In this document: positions 29,922 through 34,620 of the stretch, piece by piece
Numbering within the stretch: the first letter of the stretch is position 1
Layout of the letters: each line of letters begins with the position of its first letter
Assembly: GCA_900547015.1 (NCBI GenBank)
Contig: URFD01000003.1
Span: 1-34,620 of the forward strand
Source: an uncultured Oscillospiraceae bacterium
GTDB lineage: Bacteria > Bacillota > Clostridia > Oscillospirales > Ruminococcaceae
DNA length: 34,620 nt
Direction of reading: 5' to 3'
The notes under the pieces: generated by a model
What the model was told of the DNA's origin: nothing
The model's input: the letters and a program-made list of their open reading frames with translations, nothing else
The model's database searches: none
Made by a program: the position numbers and the translations under genes

Positions 29922-31601
29922 TTGAAAAAGATCATCTCTCTGCTCATGGGTCTGGCACTGGCTTGTCAGCTGGCTGTCCCGTCGTTTGCTCAGGCGGCAA
30001 CCGCTGCCGCTACACCGACGCCCCCGACCACCGAAGGAACCACCCCCACCGAGGGAACCACCACGACCGATGGCACGACTCCTGCCACGACTGACGGCAC
30101 AACCCCTGCCACCACTGACGGCACAACCCCTGCCACCACTGACGGCACAACCCCTGCCACCACCGACGGCACAACCCCTGCCACCACCGCCCAGCAGGCC
30201 AGCCCTCTGCCGGTCATCAATTCGGATTCCTATATCATGATGAACGCCGCCACCGGTCAGGTGCTCATCTCCAAAAATCCCGACAAGAAGCAGTACCCCG
30301 GCAACATCACCAAGCTGTTGACCGCTGCGATTGCGATGGAATATGTCGACCCGGAGGCGGACTACACCGTTACCATCGAGGACGTGTTCCCCTCCTACCC
30401 CGAGAAGTACCGCTTCAGCAACGGCACCTATGTCGCCATCACCCAGGATGAGGTGGTCAAGGTGCGCGACCTCATCTGCGCCAGCCTGATTCAGGGTGCG
30501 GACGATGCCGCCAATGCGCTGGCTGACTGCGCCGCCAAGCTCGCCAACCGTTCGCTCTCGCTCGAAGACGGCACTGCCAGCTACACCGCCGGCTTTGTGG
30601 AAATGATGAACGAAAAAGCCAAAGAAATCGGCTGCGTCAATTCCAACTTTGTCAACCCGCACGGCCTGTACAACGAAAACCAGTACACCACCGCCTACGA
30701 TATGGCGCTGATTCTGCGCTATGCCCTGTCCTCCACCACCTTTTCGCAGTATTTCGGACTGACCTCCTACACGATGGAGCCGACTAACAAGCAGTCCCTG
30801 CCCCGCAACTGGGGCCGCACCAAGGTGGCAATGATGGATTCCACCAGCAAGAGCTACTATCAGGGCACGCTGGGCGTCAAGTACGGGGTCAACACCGACG
30901 GCACCAACACCAGCGTCGCTCTGGTCGAGCGCAACGGCATCCGCTTAATCTGCGTGGCGATGGGCTGCACCGGCAACGCCGAGACGATTCAGAACGATAT
31001 GGTCAACCTGTTCAACTACTGCTACGACAACTTTAACCCCATCACCTACACCGCCGAGGAGCTGAGCAAGGAGGGCTACAAGACCGCGGTTTACGACACC
31101 CGCGGCGAAGGCTCCAAGCAGATTGGCAACGCAACCTATTCCACCGATTCCGACTTCACCGTTCTGGTCCATAAAAATTTCACCAAGGACGATGTGTACA
31201 TCAGCACCGACATCCCCGGCCGCTACTTCTACGACGAGCCGATGCCGGCAACCCTGACCTTCTCGATGAGCGACCCCGATGCCTCTCAGTACATGGTACC
31301 GGACATGGCGGCTCTGCGGCTGAAGGTCAATGTGCTGACCTACGACGAAATTGCCGCCCAGAAGCAGAAGGCGCGTCAGGAGCTGTTCCAGAAGATTCTT
31401 CGCATTGTCAAGATTGTATTCTTTGTCATCCTCGGTCTGCTGGTGCTGCTGCTGATTATCCGCACCCACAACCGCCGCAAGTACAAAAAGCGGATTGCCC
31501 GTCAGAAGGCTGCCGCCCGCCGCAGACAGCAGCAGGCAGGCTCGATGCCGCCGCGCAATCCACAGCGCCGCCCGCCGCAGAATCCCCGCAACCGCCGCTG
31601 A
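29922..31601 (+). CDS. D-Ala-D-Ala carboxypeptidase-like protein with degenerate active site
   Basis: This 559-residue secreted, membrane-anchored protein has the peptidase S11 (DacA/PBP5) fold. TTG at 29922 starts it (AGGAGG, 8 bases spacing) with a signal peptide MKKIISLLMGLALACQLAVPSFAQA. A Thr-rich linker of five 8-residue TTDGTTPA repeats follows (residues about 48-87). The catalytic region lacks all signatures: SxxK reads N128-I-T-K131, SxN reads G192-A-D194, and KTG reads K320-Y-G322. Surrounding family sequence (DDAANALAD, NPHGLYNENQYTTAYDMALI) is well kept. A C-terminal helix (about 491-511) and a very basic tail follow. It is probably a pseudoenzyme with a structural or binding role. 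Confidence 0.9.
   Translation: MKKIISLLMGLALACQLAVPSFAQAATAAATPTPPTTEGTTPTEGTTTTDGTTPATTDGTTPATTDGTTPATTDGTTPATTDGTTPATTAQQASPLPVINSDSYIMMNAATGQVLISKNPDKKQYPGNITKLLTAAIAMEYVDPEADYTVTIEDVFPSYPEKYRFSNGTYVAITQDEVVKVRDLICASLIQGADDAANALADCAAKLANRSLSLEDGTASYTAGFVEMMNEKAKEIGCVNSNFVNPHGLYNENQYTTAYDMALILRYALSSTTFSQYFGLTSYTMEPTNKQSLPRNWGRTKVAMMDSTSKSYYQGTLGVKYGVNTDGTNTSVALVERNGIRLICVAMGCTGNAETIQNDMVNLFNYCYDNFNPITYTAEELSKEGYKTAVYDTRGEGSKQIGNATYSTDSDFTVLVHKNFTKDDVYISTDIPGRYFYDEPMPATLTFSMSDPDASQYMVPDMAALRLKVNVLTYDEIAAQKQKARQELFQKILRIVKIVFFVILGLLVLLLIIRTHNRRKYKKRIARQKAAARRRQQQAGSMPPRNPQRRPPQNPRNRR
30063..30182 (+). repeat. Five tandem 24-bp repeats encoding TTDGTTPA
   Basis: Five in-frame 24-bp units begin at 30063, 30087, 30111, 30135 and 30159. 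Units 3 and 4 are identical, and the others differ mostly at third positions. The near identity points to recent expansion, and copy number may vary between strains. Confidence 0.95.
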
Positions 31602-31624
31602 TGAAAATGACCCGAAGGGTACAA

Positions 31625-31657
31625 AAAAGCCTGTGTGAATGATTCACACAGGCTTTT
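31625..31657. terminator. Bidirectional rho-independent terminator
   Basis: A 15-bp stem, AAAAGCCTGTGTGAA (31625-31639)/TTCACACAGGCTTTT (31643-31657), has a 3-base loop. It lies between the converging PBP-like gene and sufB. Confidence 0.92.
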
Positions 31658-31678
31658 GCTTTGCTCTTGATGTTAGAC

Positions 31679-32593
31679 TTACTTGAGGAAGCCCTCGACG
31701 ATTTTGGCTTCTGCCTCCTCGGAGGTAAGGCCCAGCGTCATCAGCTTGATGAGCTGTTCGCCGGCAATCTTGCCGATGGCTGCCTCGTGGATGAGGGCGG
31801 CATCGATGTCGTTGGCGGTCAGCTCCGGGATTGCGCTGACAACGCCCTTGTCCATGATGATGGCGTCGCACTCGGAATGTCCGGTGCAGCGGGTGTTGCC
31901 GTTGATGACCGAGCGGAACATCTGGTGGGAGGAGCCTCTTGCCACCGAGCGGGAGATGAGGTCTACGCCCGAATTTTCGCCGTCCAAATCAACGGTGAAG
32001 TTGGTCTCGGCATACTGGTCGCCGTGGGTCATGATCTTCTCCTTGATGACCAGCTTGGCATCCGCCTGCAAAACCGCGCGGGATTCACGCTTGGTGGAAT
32101 CCACGCCCTTAATCTGGACGGTGTCCATCTCCATATAGCTGCCCTGCGCCATCTCGATGTAGGTCTGCGGATTGATGATGCGCTTGCCGGTTCCCTCGCC
32201 GATGCCGATGTGCTTTTCCTCATAGCGCACCCGAGCGTTCGGGGACAGGAAGAAGCGGTGGATGCCGTTGTGCCGGGAATCCTCCTCGCCGTCGGTGTGG
32301 ACGCCGCAGCCTGCCACGATGACGACGTCGGCATTTTCACCGACATAAAAATCGTTGTACACCAAATCGTCCACGTTGCTCTTGGTGACGCACGCCGGGA
32401 TGTAGACCTTCTCATGTGTGTTTGGTTTGATGATGATGTCGATGCCGGGCTGGCCCACCTTTGGGATAATATCGACATTTTCGGTGGACTGACGGCCTGC
32501 ACAGCCGCCGTCCTCGCGGATATTGAATGCGCCTTTGATTTCACCGGAAATATCCGAAATCATCTCCAGCAGCTTTTTGGTGATATCGTTCAT
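31679..32593 (-). CDS. sufB: SufB/SufD family Fe-S assembly scaffold protein
   Basis: This is a compact 304-residue SufBD-family protein, the scaffold partner of SufC in iron-sulfur cluster assembly. It is about two-thirds the length of a standard SufB (about 470 residues). Family features are the beta-helix core (YMEMDTVQIKGVDSTKRESRAVL), SRSVARGSSHQMFRSVINGNTRCTGHSECDAIIMD and the C-terminal ELTANDIDAALIHEAAIGKIAGEQLIKLMTLGLTSEEAEAKIVEGFL. The Cys in RCTGHSECD and Glu/His in LIHEA are the likely cluster-building residues. It starts 15 bases after sufC. No sufS, sufU or sufD is nearby, so this fits the minimal two-gene type. Confidence 0.9.
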   Translation of the reverse strand: MNDITKKLLEMISDISGEIKGAFNIREDGGCAGRQSTENVDIIPKVGQPGIDIIIKPNTHEKVYIPACVTKSNVDDLVYNDFYVGENADVVIVAGCGVHTDGEEDSRHNGIHRFFLSPNARVRYEEKHIGIGEGTGKRIINPQTYIEMAQGSYMEMDTVQIKGVDSTKRESRAVLQADAKLVIKEKIMTHGDQYAETNFTVDLDGENSGVDLISRSVARGSSHQMFRSVINGNTRCTGHSECDAIIMDKGVVSAIPELTANDIDAALIHEAAIGKIAGEQLIKLMTLGLTSEEAEAKIVEGFLK

Positions 32594-32608
32594 GAAAAAT
32601 GTCCTCCT

Positions 32609-33352
32609 TTAGCGTGTCAGCCGTCTCATGCCGCCTGCACAGTACTGACAGTCATCTTTGAGCAGCTCGGGCAGGACCTCGTCCTTGGAGCCGCGCGCAC
32701 GAATCTTGCCGTCTGCCAGCACGATGATCTCATCCGCAATATCCAAGATGCGCTCCTGGTGGGAGATGATGAGAATCGACCCGTTGATGGTGTTGCGCAT
32801 ACTGCGGAATACCTCGATGAGGTTGTTGAAGCTCCACAGGTCGATGCCGGCCTCCGGCTCGTCAAAGATGGACAGACGGGTGCCGCGCGCCATGACGGTG
32901 GCAATCTCGATGCGCTTGATCTCGCCGCCGGACAGGCTTGCGTTAACCTCACGGTCGATATAGTCCTTGGCACACAGCCCCACCTGACGCAGATATTCGC
33001 ACGCTTCGCAATCGCTGATTTCATGGCCTGCCGCCAGATTGATGAGGTCGCGCACGGTGATGCCCTTAAAGCGCACCGGCTGCTGGAAGGCAAAGCTGAT
33101 GCCCTTTCTGGCGCGTTCGGTGATATTCAGTCCGGTGATGTCCTCGCCGTCCAGCAAAATCTGGCCCTGATTCGGCTTGAGGATGCCGGCAATCATCTTT
33201 GCCATGGTCGATTTTCCACCGCCGTTCGGGCCGGTGATGACGATAAATTTTCCGGAATCCAGCTTCAGGCTGACATCCCGCAGAATCTCCTTGCAGGAGC
33301 CGTCGGTGAATTCGTCCTCGACGCTTAACGAAATATTTTTTAACTCGAGCAT
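32609..33352 (-). CDS. sufC: Fe-S assembly ATPase SufC
   Basis: This 247-residue ABC-type ATPase pairs with SufB. Walker A is GPNGGGKST (about 42-50), the Q-loop is FAFQQPVRFKG, the signature is LSGGEIKRIEIA and Walker B is LSIFDEPEAGIDLW, followed by ISHQERIL. The tail ends in DDCQYCAGGMRRLTR, with a CX2C not typical of longer SufC proteins. ATG at 33352 (MLELKNISL) is chosen; the ATG at 33400 overlaps the -10 box and is not usable. It is transcribed first in the sufC-sufB pair. Confidence 0.93.
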   Translation of the reverse strand: MLELKNISLSVEDEFTDGSCKEILRDVSLKLDSGKFIVITGPNGGGKSTMAKMIAGILKPNQGQILLDGEDITGLNITERARKGISFAFQQPVRFKGITVRDLINLAAGHEISDCEACEYLRQVGLCAKDYIDREVNASLSGGEIKRIEIATVMARGTRLSIFDEPEAGIDLWSFNNLIEVFRSMRNTINGSILIISHQERILDIADEIIVLADGKIRARGSKDEVLPELLKDDCQYCAGGMRRLTR

Positions 33353-33399
33353 AGTTCCACTCCATCTTCTATCTGAAATGATATTTGTTTCACTCATCA

Positions 33400-33428
33400 A
33401 AAATACTCTATTTTGGTGTACTTGTCAA
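33400..33428 (-). promoter_or_regulatory. Promoter of sufC-sufB
   Basis: Minus-strand TTGACA (33428-33423) and TATTTT (33405-33400) have a 17-base spacer, 47 bases upstream of the sufC ATG. No obvious operator palindrome overlaps it. Confidence 0.75.
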
Positions 33429-33505
33429 GATTCTACGGAATCTTTCGTGAATTTCCTTGAAAGCCGCCGCCCTTTTCCAGATATTCTGTACACCCTTGCC
33501 GCGAT

Positions 33506-33541
33506 AAAAAGCGCAGGCCAAACACAGCCTGCGCTTTTTAT
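33506..33541. terminator. Bidirectional rho-independent terminator
   Basis: A 13-bp stem, AAAAAGCGCAGGC (33506-33518)/GCCTGCGCTTTTT (33527-33539), has an 8-base loop. On the minus strand it terminates the folT unit ahead of the sufC promoter. Confidence 0.9.
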
Positions 33542-33572
33542 CTTATAAAAGGTTTCCTGGTTTTCTAAAGAA

Positions 33573-34223
33573 CTACAGGCTTCGTCCTGCCCGACGCAGC
33601 ACCTTTTCGACACCCTTGAGCACCACATACATCAGGATGACCTCAAACGGGAGCAGGGTCACATTCTTGATGGTGCGAATCGCCAGATTGGCGGTGAAGG
33701 GCTGGCCGTACAGGATGGACAGCCAGAAGGTGTTCAGCAGGATATTGAGCAGGCCGCTCACCAGCGTTTTGGAAACGATGGCACGACCGACGGTAAAGCG
33801 CTCTTTGTAAAAGACGCAGCCGTAAATCACGCCGCCGAGCATGGCGGTCAGGGTAAAGCCGAAGAAATACTGTCCGGTCGGCTTAATCAGATACTTGACA
33901 ATATCGCCCACTCCTGCGGCAATCGCACCGGTAAACGGGCCGTACATCGCGCCGAGGATGGCGGTGATGATGTAGCCCAAGCCGATTCGGAGCGTGTCGG
34001 AAATCCGCAGCGAGCCGACAAACGAAAGCACCACGCTGATCGCCAGCAGCATCGCCGCGCCGGTCAGCGTCTGCACCTTTTTGAGCTCTTTGGCGGACTG
34101 GCGGAATTTCTCGGGGATGCTGCGCACCGTTTTCCAAAAGCTCTGCGGCAGAGCGATTGCCGAACGGCAGATTCTGCGTGGGAAGGAGACCTCCTGTGCG
34201 GTCTGTTCTGGTACAAGGTTCAT
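33573..34223 (-). CDS. folT: ECF transporter S component, folate type (FolT-like)
   Basis: This 216-residue membrane protein is a probable folate-binding S component that works with shared EcfT/EcfA/EcfA' subunits encoded elsewhere. A roughly 45-residue basic N-terminus precedes LTGAAMLLAISVVLSFVGSLRI, then LRIGLGYIITAILGAMYGPFTGAIAAGVGDIVKYLIKPTG, and helices through LLPFEVILMYVVLKGV. The folate specificity is supported mainly by the tetrahydrofolate riboswitch in the leader. ATG at 34223 has AGGAGG 8 bases upstream. It is monocistronic. Confidence 0.9.
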   Translation of the reverse strand: MNLVPEQTAQEVSFPRRICRSAIALPQSFWKTVRSIPEKFRQSAKELKKVQTLTGAAMLLAISVVLSFVGSLRISDTLRIGLGYIITAILGAMYGPFTGAIAAGVGDIVKYLIKPTGQYFFGFTLTAMLGGVIYGCVFYKERFTVGRAIVSKTLVSGLLNILLNTFWLSILYGQPFTANLAIRTIKNVTLLPFEVILMYVVLKGVEKVLRRAGRSL

Positions 34224-34227
34224 AAGA

Positions 34228-34280
34228 CATACCTCCTGAAATAAATTTGACGGCTGTACAAACTTGGAGGTATGCTCCTT
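34228..34280 (-). promoter_or_regulatory. Expression platform: anti-Shine-Dalgarno switch of the THF riboswitch
   Basis: On the minus strand CATACCTCC (34274-34266) is a perfect complement of GGAGGTATG (34236-34228), which contains the folT Shine-Dalgarno. The same CTCC can instead pair with GGAG (34278-34275) just upstream. Two exclusive pairings at the ribosome binding site indicate translational control. Confidence 0.75.
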
Positions 34281-34288
34281 GTATTGTT

Positions 34289-34396
34289 ACAGCGGGATGC
34301 GACCAACAAACCGCAAGCCCTTTTTTCAAGAGCTTTTCGTCCCGACAACAACTCCCCGTTTGCCGAACACTTAACGCCTGTTAGTCTACTCTGCTT
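34289..34396 (-). ncRNA. Tetrahydrofolate (THF) riboswitch
   Basis: The minus strand matches the THF (folT) motif: AGAGTAGA near 34392-34385, then GGCGTTAAGTG, a variable arm, GGGACGAAAAG, a TTGCGG region and the closing GCATCCCGCT (34300-34291). The GAGTAGA...GCGTTAAGTG...GCATCC order is the class hallmark, with short P1 arms AGC/GCT. It sits between a TATAAT promoter and a folate-type transporter gene, the usual setting for this aptamer. Confidence 0.88.
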
Positions 34397-34407
34397 ATGT
34401 CGCATTT

Positions 34408-34435
34408 ATTATATCACATTTTCTTATAATTTCAA
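34408..34435 (-). promoter_or_regulatory. Promoter of the THF riboswitch-folT unit
   Basis: Minus-strand TTGAAA (34435-34430) and TATAAT (34413-34408) have a 16-base spacer, just upstream of the riboswitch aptamer. Confidence 0.82.
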
Positions 34436-34620
34436 CCGTTTAATCTTTGACGAACTGGCATTTTGCACAAGAGCCCTGCCCTTTCCGGCTCGGATTCGCC
34501 CCGATTTGCGCGAATTCCCTTGTCATTTTTCACAAGGAATCCCAGCCTTTTTCATAAAAACAGAAATTCCCCTAAACAGCTCTACCAATTTCCGCGCGGT
34601 TTTTCCGTCAGTCAGGTTTT
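34436..34620. other. Unassigned end of window
   Basis: I see no gene. CCTTGT/ACAAGG arms (34518-34537) form a small palindrome. The sequence continues past the window, and any feature it belongs to is cut. Confidence 0.4.

Noticed and set aside
29922..31601. Pseudogene call for the PBP-like gene
   Set aside because: The frame is full length with intact signal peptide, ribosome binding site and terminator; only catalytic residues differ, which fits a maintained pseudoenzyme better than decay.

Overview
This window is a GC-rich (roughly 57-60 % by eye) chromosomal segment from a member of the Firmicutes, most likely class Clostridia and the Oscillospiraceae/Ruminococcaceae group of gut bacteria. 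The evidence is Gram-positive gene order (miaB - ylbF-family - mutS - mutL, then ylmE - sepF - ylmH - divIVA - ileS - lspA - rluD), a split transketolase, a minimal SufC-SufB pair, a tetrahydrofolate riboswitch ahead of a folate ECF transporter, and strong AGGAGG ribosome binding sites. The genus is not decidable from the sequence. Bases 3-60 are the Illumina TruSeq universal adapter, so the first 60 bases are artefact and cbiM is cut at its 5' end.

Layout. 62-3555 (+): cobalt ECF transporter cbiM, cbiN, cbiQ and cbiO, with a DnaD/phage-replication-like helix-turn-helix gene between cbiQ and cbiO. 3586-6712 (+): a small two-helix membrane protein, a DUF1846 protein with its own promoter and terminator, a structured non-coding stretch, and a two-gene unit of unknown function. 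6773-10074 (-): free methionine sulfoxide reductase, the two transketolase halves and a HAD phosphatase.

10077-27219 (-): a near-continuous co-directional block read from a sigma-A-type promoter at 27257-27285. In transcription order it carries miaB, a YlbF/RicA-like gene, mutS, a small XRE regulator, mutL, miaA, hfq, an HlyD-like adaptor, ylmE, sepF, ylmH, divIVA, ileS, lspA and rluD, with the HAD phosphatase abutting rluD. It brings together tRNA A37 modification, mismatch repair, RNA chaperoning, division/polarity and translation. Hairpins between ricA and mutS, mutS and xre, divIVA and ileS, and ileS and lspA probably divide it into sub-operons. 27429-29233 (+): a ROK sugar kinase and comF. 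29305-29625 (-): a double DUF1540 metal-binding-type protein. 29922-31601 (+): a secreted, membrane-anchored penicillin-binding-protein-like protein whose three catalytic motifs are all substituted. 31679-33352 (-): sufC-sufB. 33573-34435 (-): a THF riboswitch controlling a FolT-like transporter.

The most interesting signals are: (1) the D-Ala-D-Ala carboxypeptidase-like protein that lacks all three active-site signatures; (2) a run of five compact hairpins between mutS and the xre gene, four of them sharing sequence; (3) the THF riboswitch with a visible anti-Shine-Dalgarno switch; and (4) an IleRS with both class I signature motifs altered. No CRISPR array, transposase, tRNA or rRNA gene is visible.
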